Below are positions 32,863 through 41,938 of a DNA stretch of 64,000 nt, piece by piece. The translations under genes were made by a program, and so were the position numbers. The DNA is taken from positions 1 through 64,000 of the forward strand of contig CAYWYJ010000003.1 of NCBI GenBank assembly GCA_964462635.1, in the 5' to 3' direction. Origin of the DNA: JBFMAI01 sp964462635 (GTDB lineage Bacteria > Planctomycetota > Phycisphaerae > UBA1845 > Fen-1342). Each line of letters begins with the position of its first letter. Positions within the stretch are counted from its first letter, which is position 1. Below the pieces are notes generated by a model. The model saw only the letters and a program-made list of their open reading frames with translations. It had not been told where the DNA came from and ran no database searches.

Positions 32863-33170
32863 GCGCCGGCCGATGACCGGGCAACCCGGGTCTCGACCCC
32901 ACTTGAGATCAACCGCACAACGAACTTATCGGCACTCAGGCGACTTCGGCTGACCGCGCTGTCGCCGATTCGCACGGCAGAGTGTAGGCGCCGCCCGGCT
33001 GAGTGACAACCCGGCATGAGCGCGACGGGCGTTGTTATCGGAAGCGCTCACGCCCCCCCTCCCCCCCCGGGGCGGGCGTGCTCAGCCAATCTCCGCACCT
33101 GGTGCCACGGCGCTCTCTGACCTCTCCCTGGGAGGGAGCGCGGGTCCGTGGTAGCGTGCTCGCAGTCACC
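32863..33170. other. Divergent intergenic region upstream of the atp operon
   Basis: 308 bases between the atp operon and the DUF72 gene; it should carry both promoters. The only structure seen is a C-run/G-run stretch near 33053-33077 and a CTCTCCCTGGGAGGG palindrome at about 33121-33136, resembling family F. No clear promoter boxes recognised. Confidence 0.4.
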
Positions 33171-34070
33171 ATGAGCACCACGCAGGGAAAGCTGTGGATC
33201 GGGCCGGCGGGGTGGAGCTACGACGATTGGGACGGGATCGTGTATCCGGCAACACGGCCCCGGGGGTTCAAGCCGTTGGTCCACATCGCCCGCTACTTCA
33301 ACGCGGTCGAGGTCAACACGAGCTTCTACCGCATCCCCGCCGCCCGCATGACCGCCGCGTGGCCCAAGCTCGTGCCAACGGACTTCCGCTTCGCGTTCAA
33401 ACTGACGCAGAGCTTCACGCACGAGCGGACGACGTTTCCGCCGCCGTCGGAGGTTGAGGCGTTCAACGCCGGCGTGGCGCCGGTGCGCGACGCCGGGCAA
33501 CTGGGGCCGTTGCTGATCCAGTTCCCGTGGTCCTTCCGGTTCACGCCGGACGCGGTCGAGTGGCTGAAGCGGCTGGCGGGGAGTTTCGCGGCGTACGACC
33601 GGTTCGTGGAGGTCCGGCACGCGTCGTGGACGACGGACGAGGCGGTCGCGGCGCTGCGGGCCGTGGGCGGTCTGTGCAACATCGATCAGCCGCGGCTGCG
33701 GGACTGCCTGGGGCCGGCGCAGCACGTGCTGGGGCGCAACGCGTACGTGCGGCTGCACGGGCGGAACGCGTCGGCGTGGTTTGCGGAGGGGCGGCCGGCG
33801 TACGAGCGCTACAACTACCTGTACAGCGAGGACGAGCTGCGGGAATGGGTGACGCGGCTGAACGCGATGGCCGCCCAGGCCGAGAACGTCTACGTCTTCG
33901 CCAACAACCACTATCGCGGGCAGGGGCCGGTCAACGCGTTGGAGCTCAAGGCGCTGCTCAGCGGCGAGCCGGTGGACGCGCCGGCGGAACTTGTGGCGGC
34001 ATATCCGCGATTGGCCCGGTGCGTCCGGCCGCGGCCGCGTGCGGGCCTGTTCGGCGACGCGGGCGGCTGA
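33171..34070 (+). CDS. DUF72 family protein
   Basis: 299 aa TIM-barrel-like protein of the DUF72 family. The family features are visible: G-P-A-G-W-S-Y-D-D-W near the N-terminus, N-A-V-E-V-N-T-S-F-Y-R-I-P, F-A-F-K-L-T-Q, a mid-protein E-V-R-H-A-S-W, and Y-V-F-A-N-N-H-Y-R-G-Q-G near the C-terminus. The biochemical role of the family is not established. ATG 33171 is chosen over an open frame to 33003 because the family begins right at the first beta-strand. Confidence 0.9.
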   Translation: MSTTQGKLWIGPAGWSYDDWDGIVYPATRPRGFKPLVHIARYFNAVEVNTSFYRIPAARMTAAWPKLVPTDFRFAFKLTQSFTHERTTFPPPSEVEAFNAGVAPVRDAGQLGPLLIQFPWSFRFTPDAVEWLKRLAGSFAAYDRFVEVRHASWTTDEAVAALRAVGGLCNIDQPRLRDCLGPAQHVLGRNAYVRLHGRNASAWFAEGRPAYERYNYLYSEDELREWVTRLNAMAAQAENVYVFANNHYRGQGPVNALELKALLSGEPVDAPAELVAAYPRLARCVRPRPRAGLFGDAGG

Positions 34071-34429
34071 GTGCGACCACGCCGACCGTTCCCCAACTTT
34101 CCCCGGAAGTGGCTTTCACGGGTTCTCGGCGAGCCACCGGCCCGGCAGGGAGGGCGAGGCTCCTGCCGAGCCGCCGTTCCCGCGCCGCGGAACGGCACAG
34201 CAGGAGCGTCGCCCTCACCTCCCCGGAGATCCGCGAAGAACCGTGGGGCAAGGTGATGGACGCCGTTCCGGCGGGCGGCCGGGAGGGCGTGGCCGGCGAC
34301 GGGGCGTTGTGGGTGCGAGACCGACCGCCACGCGACCTAGGCGGCCGGTGAAGCGTTCAAACGAGCGGGCCGCCCGACGAGGGTCAGACGGCCCGCGAAA
34401 GTGTCCGATTGAATTGGCCCGAAGCGGAC
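34071..34429. repeat. Intergenic stretch with family E palindrome
   Basis: Nothing coding seen. 34148-34217 is a diverged family E copy (GGGAGGGCGAGGCTCCTGC...GCAGGAGCGTCGCCCTC) whose centre holds a second palindrome around CCGCGCCGCGG. Confidence 0.5.
34365..34396 (-). terminator. Hairpin downstream of the PEP-CTERM gene
   Basis: 8-bp perfect stem GCGGGCCG/CGGCCCGC (34365-34372 and 34389-34396) with a 16-base loop, 34 bases past the end of the minus-strand PEP-CTERM gene. No clear U-run. Confidence 0.4.
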
Positions 34430-35053
34430 CTAGCGCCGCCGCAGCGCCAACAGGCCCAGCACGAGGACCAACGTCGCGGGCTCGGGGACGCACACGACGT
34501 TGTCGACGAACTGGCTGAGGTACGCCGAAGGGACGTAGTCCCGCACGATCAGCAGTCCGACGTCGTAGGGCCCGCTGGAAGCCGGCGTGTAGTTGCCCGT
34601 CAGGTGGAAGTACATCTTCTCACCGGCGAGGATCTCGCCTGCCTGCCAGCTTGCCAGGACCGAACTGCCCGCGACGAGGGAGAACTGCCCGCCGTCCGCA
34701 TTGCTGTAGTACGGGGGGTTGGTCGTGTCGAAGAACGACGAAATGTCCGCGTCGATCTTGTACTGCACGCCGGCCGTGAGATTCAGGCTTTGGGTCATGT
34801 ACATACCCGCCGTCGGCCCGCTGTACGTGACCTTGCCCACACTGAGGCGGCCCGCCAGCGACTCGCCCAACGGCCCGGCGCCGTCGATGTCGTACAACTG
34901 GACCGTCTGAATGCCGGTCTGTCCGTTGGTCGTCGGCTTGACGCTCCACCCGGACCAGTCGCCGGTCTGGAAGTCGCCGTTGACCAACATGTTCTGACCG
35001 CTCGCGACGCCGCACAGCAGCGCCACCGCAAGCACAATCACGTTCCTCATCAC
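34430..35053 (-). CDS. PEP-CTERM sorted secreted protein
   Basis: 207 aa exported protein. The signal peptide ends V-A-S-G-Q. The mature part is a jelly-roll/choice-of-anchor-like beta domain starting N-M-L-V-N-G-D-F-Q-T-G-D-W-S-G-W. The C-terminus is a full PEP-CTERM sorting signal: V-P-E-P-A-T, a hydrophobic helix, then R-R-R. Such proteins are cleaved and anchored or released by an exosortase, which must be elsewhere in the genome. Usually linked to exopolysaccharide/surface layers. Confidence 0.88.
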   Translation of the reverse strand: MMRNVIVLAVALLCGVASGQNMLVNGDFQTGDWSGWSVKPTTNGQTGIQTVQLYDIDGAGPLGESLAGRLSVGKVTYSGPTAGMYMTQSLNLTAGVQYKIDADISSFFDTTNPPYYSNADGGQFSLVAGSSVLASWQAGEILAGEKMYFHLTGNYTPASSGPYDVGLLIVRDYVPSAYLSQFVDNVVCVPEPATLVLVLGLLALRRR

Positions 35054-35399
35054 TCAACCTCCTTCGCACGGCCTCATGCGGCGTCATCTCCCTGCACAAC
35101 CACGGCGCACAACTCTGTCATGGGAGATGCGTGTTCGACGCGTGACTAGCCGGAGCCTCTCCTCATCCACAACGCTGCACCGAACCCGCGGCGCGTTGTG
35201 CGCCGCACCGCCGGCCGGTTTCCTCAGAAACAGCATAACCGATAGGGGTGTCCGGAAGCAATCTCAAATCCCGGCACTTGATGCATCTCTTTTCGCCAGC
35301 GCACGTTGCGTCCGATTCGGACGCGCGGGACGGGGCCCCACGACACGGGTGGCCCACGTCCGAGTCGGCCGGGACGACGTGGCCGTCAGTGCCGTGTGT
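35054..35399. other. Gene-free stretch upstream of the PEP-CTERM gene
   Basis: 346 bases between the PEP-CTERM gene start and the end of the ABC permease gene. No gene, repeat family or clear promoter recognised. It should contain the PEP-CTERM promoter. Confidence 0.4.
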
Positions 35400-36221
35400 C
35401 TACGCGGCCGGGATATCGCGCCGGCGGAAGTGCCCCAGCCCGATCAGCCACGTTACGAAGGCCAGGGCCAGCAGCGTGGTCAGGTCGCCGGGTGGCAGGC
35501 GACCGCCGCGGACGATCGGCAATGGCCGGTAGTAGTGCAGGAAGCCGAGAAAACGCAGCGGGCGCGCGGCGTCCCAGAACTGGACCATCAGGTTAACGAG
35601 ATCGGAGATCAGCAGGATCGCCAGGACGATGCCGACGGCTTTGCCGCGGCGGGAACAGGCGCTCGACACGGCCAGCGTCAGGCCGCCGACGGCGAGGTTC
35701 AGGGCCAGGAAGTTCACCGAGACCGGCGCCAGGCGGGCGAAGTCCACGGGCGCATTCAGCGGGAAGACCCGATTGAACACGAACAGCCCCGCCAGCGGGG
35801 CGGCACTGACCAGGAGCGTCAGGGCCAGCATCACGGCGGACGTGCTGAGATACACGCTGGCGCGGGAGATGGGCAGGGTGAGCAGCACGTCGGCGGTGCC
35901 GCGGTCCACCTCGCCGGCGAGAACGCCCGTGCCGATCGCGATGAGCAGCGTCCAGGCCAGGACCCACAGGAGCGGGTGGGCCATGCCGAAGGTCGCCATT
36001 GCGGTGGGCGAGAGGTCGCCGAGCAGGTCGGCCCCCATGATGAGGTGGACGAAGTTGCGGACGAGCGGCAGCTCGAGCACGGGCTGCCAGTGTTCGAGCG
36101 TTTCGCCGGCGGTCACGAGCATCCGCGCGATCGCGGCTTCGAGCGCGAAGATCGCGGCGAGCGCGCCAAGACCCAGGAGCCAGGAGTCGCGGCTGGTCTT
36201 GAGGAACACGGCGCGGTTCAT
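35400..36221 (-). CDS. ABC-2 type transporter permease
   Basis: 273 aa membrane protein with six predicted helices, large first extracytoplasmic loop and the general pattern of ABC-2 exporters (NosY/YhaP-like). Starts by overlapping the ATPase gene stop by four bases (ATGA at 36218), so the two form one transporter. Substrate unknown; lipid, polysaccharide or drug export are all possible. Confidence 0.8.
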   Translation of the reverse strand: MNRAVFLKTSRDSWLLGLGALAAIFALEAAIARMLVTAGETLEHWQPVLELPLVRNFVHLIMGADLLGDLSPTAMATFGMAHPLLWVLAWTLLIAIGTGVLAGEVDRGTADVLLTLPISRASVYLSTSAVMLALTLLVSAAPLAGLFVFNRVFPLNAPVDFARLAPVSVNFLALNLAVGGLTLAVSSACSRRGKAVGIVLAILLISDLVNLMVQFWDAARPLRFLGFLHYYRPLPIVRGGRLPPGDLTTLLALAFVTWLIGLGHFRRRDIPAA

Positions 36222-37117
36222 GGGGTCCGCTCCGTTGCCTTCTCGGCGTAGTACGCGAGGAACAGGTCATCCAGGTCGGGCGGGGCGATCGTCGCGTCGC
36301 CGACGCCGCCGCCGGCCAGCCAATCCAGCAGCGGCTGCACCGGGCCTTTCCAGGTTGCACGCAGGCAGCCGTCACCCGCGTGCGCGATTTCCAGTCCGGC
36401 CGGGGGCGGCGTGGCGAGCGACCGTCCGGAACCGAAGCGCACCTCGACGTGCCGCAGCGCCCGCTGCCGCAATACCTCGACGCGTTCCTGCTCGATCAGC
36501 CGGCCGTCCCGCAGAATGGCGATTTCGTCGCACAGGGTTTCCACCTCGGACAGCGTGTGGCTGGAGAACAACACTGTTCGCCCCTCGGCGACCACACGGC
36601 GCAGCTCGGTGTACAGTGCCTCGCGCATCAGTGGGTCAAGCGACGTGGTCGGCTCGTCGAGGATCAGCAGCCGCGGGCGGTGCATCATGGCGACGATGAG
36701 CCCGAGTTTCTGCTTCATGCCGCGGGAGTAGTCGCGCACGCGTCGGCGCACGTCGAGGTCGAGCAGCCGTGTGAGCCGGCGGATTTCGGGGCCGGCGTCG
36801 GCCCGCCGGGCGGCATTCATGAAGGCGAGCGTCGCGGCCCCGGTCAGGTGCGGGTACAGGCGGACATCGCCGGGAAGGTAGCCGACCTCGCGGCGCAGCG
36901 TCGGACCCTCGTGCCAGGCATCGCGGCCGAGCACCTCGGCGCGGCCGTGCGTGGCCCGCAGCAGCCCCAGCAGCAGGCGTAGCGCGGTGGTCTTACCCGC
37001 GCCGTTGGGGCCGAGGAACCCGAACAGCCGGCCCTCCGGCACGCGCAGGTCCATGTCGCGCAGGGCGACCTGCGTGCCGTAGTGCTTGGTCAGGCCGTGA
37101 GTGGCGATGGCATCCAT
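36218..37117 (-). CDS. ABC transporter ATP-binding protein
   Basis: 299 aa ATPase. Walker A G-P-N-G-A-G-K-T-T near residue 38, the Q-loop region, signature Y-S-R-G-M-K-Q-K-L-G, Walker B L-L-I-L-D-E-P-T-T-S-L-D-P and the switch H (S-S-H-T-L-S-E-V-E) are all intact. A C-terminal extension of about 90 residues is typical of CcmA/NatA-type exporters. Coupled to the permease at 35400. Confidence 0.95.
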   Translation of the reverse strand: MDAIATHGLTKHYGTQVALRDMDLRVPEGRLFGFLGPNGAGKTTALRLLLGLLRATHGRAEVLGRDAWHEGPTLRREVGYLPGDVRLYPHLTGAATLAFMNAARRADAGPEIRRLTRLLDLDVRRRVRDYSRGMKQKLGLIVAMMHRPRLLILDEPTTSLDPLMREALYTELRRVVAEGRTVLFSSHTLSEVETLCDEIAILRDGRLIEQERVEVLRQRALRHVEVRFGSGRSLATPPPAGLEIAHAGDGCLRATWKGPVQPLLDWLAGGGVGDATIAPPDLDDLFLAYYAEKATERTP

Positions 37118-37476
37118 GTGGTGCGCTATTCCGGGCCCGTGGGCAGCGTGTCCATACTATGACGCGGAACGGGCGAGGGGAACACAGCGCGGCCGGTGGC
37201 CGCGACCGAACGTAGCGGCTCGCCACAGCGAGTCGCCTTCGCCTCGGCGAGTCTCGCCTGCGGCGGATTTGGCGACCGGGCTCCGTACCGGCCGTAGGCC
37301 GCCGGCGACTCTCGCCACGCCGATGGGAATTTGATGGTCTGCAGTACAGGGCGCCATTGCGGGGCGGCAGCATGGCCGCGCGAGGCCGCGGCCATGCCAC
37401 TTGGCCGACCCTCCCCCAACCCCTCCTCGCCAAAGCGAGTCGCCCGTGGCGACCTGGGAGGGAGGGGGGGCCAGCG
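37118..37476. repeat. Intergenic stretch with family C and family F repeats
   Basis: No gene. About 37180-37352 is a full family C copy in reverse orientation. About 37408-37470 is a family F copy (CCCTCCCCCAACCCCTCCTC, a GCGAGTCGCCCGTGGCGACC hairpin, then GGGAGGGAGG). Confidence 0.6.
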
Positions 37477-38874
37477 CTACAGGGCAATCCGTTGGCCGCG
37501 GTGTGGGACCACCACGTCGGTGAACCCGAGCGGGCGGGCCCGGTCGGCGAGCTGGTCCGCCTGGTCCTCTTCGCCGTGGACCAGGCACAGCCGCCGGGCG
37601 TCGCGGGCCTGCGGCGTGAGCCATTCCAGCAATTCGCGCTGGTCCGCGTGCCCGCTGAAGCCGTGAATCTCGGCCACCTCGGCGCGCACGTCGTATTCCT
37701 CGTGAAACAGCGTGATCCGCTTCGCTCCGTCCGCGATCTTGCGCCCGAGCGTGTTGGCCGCCATGTGCCCCGCGATCAGGACCGTGTTCTTTGGATGGCC
37801 GATGTTGTTCTTGATGTGGTGGCGGATGCGGCCCGCCTCGCACATGCCACTGGCCGACAGGATCACGCACGGGTCGGTCCGCGCGTGCAGCGCCTTGCTC
37901 TCCTCCACGGTCCGGATGTACGTGCAGCAGCCGCTGCCGAGGATGTCGCCGGTCACCCGGTGAAACGCCCGCGCCTCGGCGTCGTAGCACTCGGGGTGCA
38001 TCTTGAACACCTCGGTCGCATTCACCGCCAGCGGGCTATCGACGTACACGGGGATGCGCGGCAACGTCCCCGCGACCATGTGCTTGTGCAGGAAGTACAC
38101 GATCGTCTGCGTCCGGCCGACCGCAAACGAGGGGATGATGACCTTGCCGCCGCGGCCGATCGTCCGCGCCACCACGTCCCGCAGGGCCGTCTCCGCATCG
38201 TCCACGCTCTCGTTGATCCGCCCGCCGTAGGTACTCTCGCACAGGATCGTGTCCACCGGCGGCAGCGGCCGCGGGTCACGGAGGATCGGCTTGTTCGGGC
38301 GGCCGTGGTCGCCGCTGTAGAACACCGACGGCGTGTGGCCGTTGCGCTTGGCGAACTCCAGGCGCACGCCGGACGAGCCCAGCATGTGTCCGGCGTCCTG
38401 GAAGCAAGCGAGCAGGCCGGGGACGACCTGGAACAGCCGGTCGTACGAGACGCTCTGGATCACCTGGATCGCCGCCAGGGCGTCGTCGTAGTCGTACAGC
38501 GGCTCGATCGGCCCCAGGCCCTTCTTCTTGCGACGTTTGTTCAGATAGTAGACATCTTCTTCCTGCACGTGGGCCGAGTCGGGCAGCATGATCGCGCACA
38601 GGTCGCGCGTGGCCGGCGTGCAGTACACCGGCCCGGTGAAACCCTCCTTGACGAGCAGCGGCAGTCGGCCGGAGTGGTCAATGTGCGCGTGCGAGAGCAG
38701 CACCGCGGCGATCTCGTCTGGCGGCACGGGCCATTCGCGGTTCTTGGCCTCAGCCTCCGCCCGCTTGCCCTGGTACAGACCGCAGTCGAGGGCGACCCAA
38801 TGGTCGTCGATGCGGACCATGTGCATGGAACCCGTTACGTCGCGTGCCGCCCCGTAGAAGAGGATCTCCGCCAT
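37477..38874 (-). CDS. Metallo-beta-lactamase/beta-CASP RNA-processing nuclease
   Basis: 465 aa. Metal-binding motif H-A-H-I-D-H-S-G near residue 60, downstream G-H-M-L-G-S-S and S-G-D-H-G, a beta-CASP domain, the G-R-T-Q element and the C-terminal G-F-S-G-H-A-D-Q motif. This is the bacterial YSH1/CPSF-73-like group, expected to be a cytosolic RNA exo/endonuclease. ATG 38874 is chosen because the fold begins at once; the frame upstream to 38955 is repeat-derived. Confidence 0.92.
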   Translation of the reverse strand: MAEILFYGAARDVTGSMHMVRIDDHWVALDCGLYQGKRAEAEAKNREWPVPPDEIAAVLLSHAHIDHSGRLPLLVKEGFTGPVYCTPATRDLCAIMLPDSAHVQEEDVYYLNKRRKKKGLGPIEPLYDYDDALAAIQVIQSVSYDRLFQVVPGLLACFQDAGHMLGSSGVRLEFAKRNGHTPSVFYSGDHGRPNKPILRDPRPLPPVDTILCESTYGGRINESVDDAETALRDVVARTIGRGGKVIIPSFAVGRTQTIVYFLHKHMVAGTLPRIPVYVDSPLAVNATEVFKMHPECYDAEARAFHRVTGDILGSGCCTYIRTVEESKALHARTDPCVILSASGMCEAGRIRHHIKNNIGHPKNTVLIAGHMAANTLGRKIADGAKRITLFHEEYDVRAEVAEIHGFSGHADQRELLEWLTPQARDARRLCLVHGEEDQADQLADRARPLGFTDVVVPHRGQRIAL

Positions 38875-39170
38875 CGTCCGTCGCTCCGCAGGAGGTCGCG
38901 CGGCATGGTATGCCGCGGCGGCGGGCCGTGCCACTGGCGCGGCGTGGGGCCGCAATCAAAGGTAGCGGCTCGCCACAGCGAGTCGCCCTCGCCTCGGCGA
39001 GTCTCGCCTGCGGCGGATTTGGCGACCGGGCTCCGTACCGGCCGTTGCCTGCCCGAGAACCTCGTCGCGCCGCGAAGGACTCGATCGTCAGCAGCACAGA
39101 GATTGGGCAAACTCGGCTGCGGAGGAGGTTGCCGGCCCCCTCGGGGCGCGGCCTGGCCCCGCCGCCCCGG
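38875..39170. repeat. Intergenic family C repeat copy
   Basis: No gene. About 38947-39093 is a family C copy in reverse orientation, sharing GTAGCGGCTCGCCACAGCGA with copies at 37.2, 10.9 and 22.3 kb, and ending in GATCGTCAGCAGCACAGAG. Confidence 0.6.
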
Positions 39171-40076
39171 TCAACTCCCTCCCGAGAGGCGTTCGATCGC
39201 CGGCATCAGGTAGCGGACGACCACCTGGATCTGAACGACGTTGAACGCGAAGTGCGCGAGAATCACCGCCGTCAGGCTCCGGGACCACAGGAAGCCCAAG
39301 GCGAGCACGAGGCCCACACAGAACACCTGTGCGATGCCCACGGCCCCCTGGTCGATGTGCAGCACGGCGAACACGCCCGTGGACGCCAGCACGGCGACCG
39401 TCCAGGAAAGGCCGACGCGGCGGAGGTAGGGCAGCAGCAGACCACGGAACAGCAGTTCCTCGTGGATCGCGACCGCCAACATGAGCAGGAGCGTGGCCGG
39501 CAGGTTGTCGATCGGCAGAAGGCCGAGAAACTCCTTGCGCTGGTCGAACTCGTGTTCGAGCCCGGGGACGAGGAGCGCGAACATCCAGACCACGATCATC
39601 ACCGCGGCCAGGACGCCATAGAGCGCCCCCAGGGTCGCCGCCCCGTGGAGGAGCTGCCGGCCGAGGCGCTGGGGTTGGAGGCCGAAGGCGGCGGCGGGCA
39701 CGTGGTGGCGATAGACGAGGTAGGCCGCGAGCGACACCGCGAGCAGCGCGCCGAACCACTGGTGCGTGACGATGAGCCAGTTGAAATCGGGCAGCGCGGA
39801 CTCGGCCTCCGACCCGGCCGCGGACAGCCGGGCCGCCAACTCGAACCCGTGCGGCACGACGAGCCCCAGGGTGACTACCAGGCCTAGATCGAGGGCGGCC
39901 TGACGGCGCGACAAGTCCGGCAGTGTGCGGGGATCGGGCGGCGGCGCGGACGGGCTTGGCGGCGGCGTGGGTGGGGCCGCCAGCGGGGGTGAGGGCTGCG
40001 CAATCGGGCGGGCCGCGACGATCTCCGTCGACGGCGCGGGACCGTTCTGCGGGGCTGCTCCCATACCGTCCCTCAC
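39171..40076 (-). CDS. CPBP-family intramembrane metalloprotease
   Basis: 301 aa. A proline/alanine-rich cytosolic N-terminus of about 55 residues is followed by seven to eight membrane helices. The CAAX-protease/bacteriocin-processing motifs are seen: E-E-x-x-x-R in H-E-E-L-L-F-R-G, then F-A-V-L-H, then H-F-A-F-N. Role unknown; such enzymes process prenylated proteins or bacteriocin-like peptides. Confidence 0.88.
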   Translation of the reverse strand: MRDGMGAAPQNGPAPSTEIVAARPIAQPSPPLAAPPTPPPSPSAPPPDPRTLPDLSRRQAALDLGLVVTLGLVVPHGFELAARLSAAGSEAESALPDFNWLIVTHQWFGALLAVSLAAYLVYRHHVPAAAFGLQPQRLGRQLLHGAATLGALYGVLAAVMIVVWMFALLVPGLEHEFDQRKEFLGLLPIDNLPATLLLMLAVAIHEELLFRGLLLPYLRRVGLSWTVAVLASTGVFAVLHIDQGAVGIAQVFCVGLVLALGFLWSRSLTAVILAHFAFNVVQIQVVVRYLMPAIERLSGGS

Positions 40077-40401
40077 TGGGTCAGCACAGCACCGCGTCGG
40101 CGACGGCGCCGGGTGGCCCTGGCCGCCGGGGATTGTAGCGAGGCGAGCGTGCCGGGCGAGACGAGGGACGCGCTCAAACCGGGCCGCGACGGTGAGGGAG
40201 CGGTTCGCGCGACCCCCTGGTCGACCGCTCCCTTACGGTCGCGGCTCGGTCCAGCACCCCGCGGCCGCCCGTGTGCGGGCATCGCCCCCAGCTCGTCGGG
40301 CCGGGGGGTTTCCGCTATGCTACGCGGCCAATTGGCGTGGCGGGGCGGCGGCGCGCCGCCCCGCGTGGCGTTGATGCCGTCCGGCCCAGGGAGACCACAT
40401 C
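40077..40401. repeat. Intergenic stretch with family G inverted repeat
   Basis: No gene. 40184-40204 and 40224-40244 form a 21-base imperfect inverted repeat (two mismatches) around a 19-base loop. The arm (CCGCGACSGTRAGGGAGCGG) also occurs singly at about 11757-11777 and in part at 19138-19156. Confidence 0.55.
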
Positions 40402-41925
40402 GTGTCCACCTCACCGTCGCCGAGTGCCGACCCCGCCGCTGCGTCCGGCGAGCTGCTCGGCCACCCGAAGGGGTTGTTCGTCCTGTTCAGCACGGAGCTG
40501 TGGGAGCGGTTCAGCTTCTACAGCATGAGGGGGATTCTGACGCTGTACATGGTGGGCGTCGTGCTTGCCCGCCTGGGTGATGAGGCCGCCAATGCGCGCG
40601 CCGATCAGATCTACGGCGCCTACCTGGGCTTCGTGTACTCGGCCACGTTCATCGGCGGCATGTTGGCGGACCGGCTGCTGGGCCAGCGCCGCGCGATCTA
40701 CATCGGCGGCTTCCTGATGTCACTGGCCCAGTTCACGCTGATGACGCACGGGCTCTTGACGAAATCCGGCAGCACGTTTGCCTATCTCGAACCCATGTTC
40801 TTCCTCGGACTCGCGTTGCTGGCGTGCGGCAACGGTTTCTTCAAGCCCAACATCTCGACCATCGTGGGCACGCTCTACACGCAACAGGACGCGCGGCGCG
40901 ACAGCGCGTTCACGATCTTTTACGTCGGCATCAACATCGGCGCCGCGCTGTCCAGCTTCGCCAGCGGGGCCGGACAGAAGTGGGGCTGGTACCTCGGGTA
41001 CATGCTGGCCGGCACCGGCATGATCGTCTCGCTGGTGATCTTCGCCTGGGGCCGGCGCTGGATTGGAGGTCGCGGCCTGCCGCCCGCCGGCGCCCGCCTG
41101 CTGGGGCCCGGTCGCTTGGGTGTGCCCAACGTGGTGCCGTTGATCATCGGAGTGCTGATCTTCCTGCCGCTGGCGGCCTATCTCATGTCGCGGCCGGAAT
41201 ACGTCCAGGGGCTGGCCGTCATCATTGCCGTGCCCGTGCTGGCGTATCTGCTGTTCGAGGCCTGGCGTTCGCCGCGCCAGGAGGGAGCGCGGATGATCGT
41301 CATCATCGTGTTGTGCATGTTCTCGATGTTGTTCTGGGGCTTCTTCGAGCTGGCCGGCAGCACGATCCAGCGCTTCGTGGACCAGAAGATGGACTTGATG
41401 GTGGGACCGTGGAAGCTCGAAGCCGCTTTCATCAACAACTTCATCAACCCGGCGCTCATCGTGGCGATGGGCGTTTGGTTCTCCGCGGTCTGGGTTTGGC
41501 TGGATCGGCGCGGGCTTGACCCCTCGACTCCGGTGAAGTTCTCCCTCGGGCTTCTCCAGCTTGGCCTGGGCTTCCTGGTCTTGTGGTGGGCGGCCGAGCA
41601 GGCCGGCCCGACGGGCAAGAGCAGCGTCCTGTGGCTGGTGCTCGCCTACTTCGTAATCACGACCGGCGAGTTGTGCCTCTCACCTATCGGGCTTTCGATG
41701 GTCACGAAGCTCGCACCGGCCCGCCTGGTCGGCATGTTCATGGGGGTCTGGTTCCTGTCGTCGGCGATTGCCAACGTTCTGACCGGCGGAACGGTCGGCC
41801 CGATGACGCAGCGCTACGGCTTTGCCCAGGTGTTCCTCTGCATCGCCGGGCTGACCGGTGCCGCCGCCGTGTTGCTGTTCCTGCTCAGCCCGCTGCTGAA
41901 GCGTGGGATGCACGGGGTGAAGTAG
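40402..41925 (+). CDS. POT/PTR-family proton-dependent oligopeptide transporter
   Basis: 507 aa MFS protein with about 12-14 membrane helices, GTG start. The proton-coupling signature E-x-x-E-R appears as S-T-E-L-W-E-R-F-S-F-Y in helix 1, and the second PTR2 signature F-I-G-G-M-L-A-D is in helix 2-3. Imports di- and tripeptides. No coupled neighbour: the next gene is convergent. Confidence 0.93.
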   Translation: MSTSPSPSADPAAASGELLGHPKGLFVLFSTELWERFSFYSMRGILTLYMVGVVLARLGDEAANARADQIYGAYLGFVYSATFIGGMLADRLLGQRRAIYIGGFLMSLAQFTLMTHGLLTKSGSTFAYLEPMFFLGLALLACGNGFFKPNISTIVGTLYTQQDARRDSAFTIFYVGINIGAALSSFASGAGQKWGWYLGYMLAGTGMIVSLVIFAWGRRWIGGRGLPPAGARLLGPGRLGVPNVVPLIIGVLIFLPLAAYLMSRPEYVQGLAVIIAVPVLAYLLFEAWRSPRQEGARMIVIIVLCMFSMLFWGFFELAGSTIQRFVDQKMDLMVGPWKLEAAFINNFINPALIVAMGVWFSAVWVWLDRRGLDPSTPVKFSLGLLQLGLGFLVLWWAAEQAGPTGKSSVLWLVLAYFVITTGELCLSPIGLSMVTKLAPARLVGMFMGVWFLSSAIANVLTGGTVGPMTQRYGFAQVFLCIAGLTGAAAVLLFLLSPLLKRGMHGVK

Positions 41926-41938
41926 GCGGCCGCGGCCG

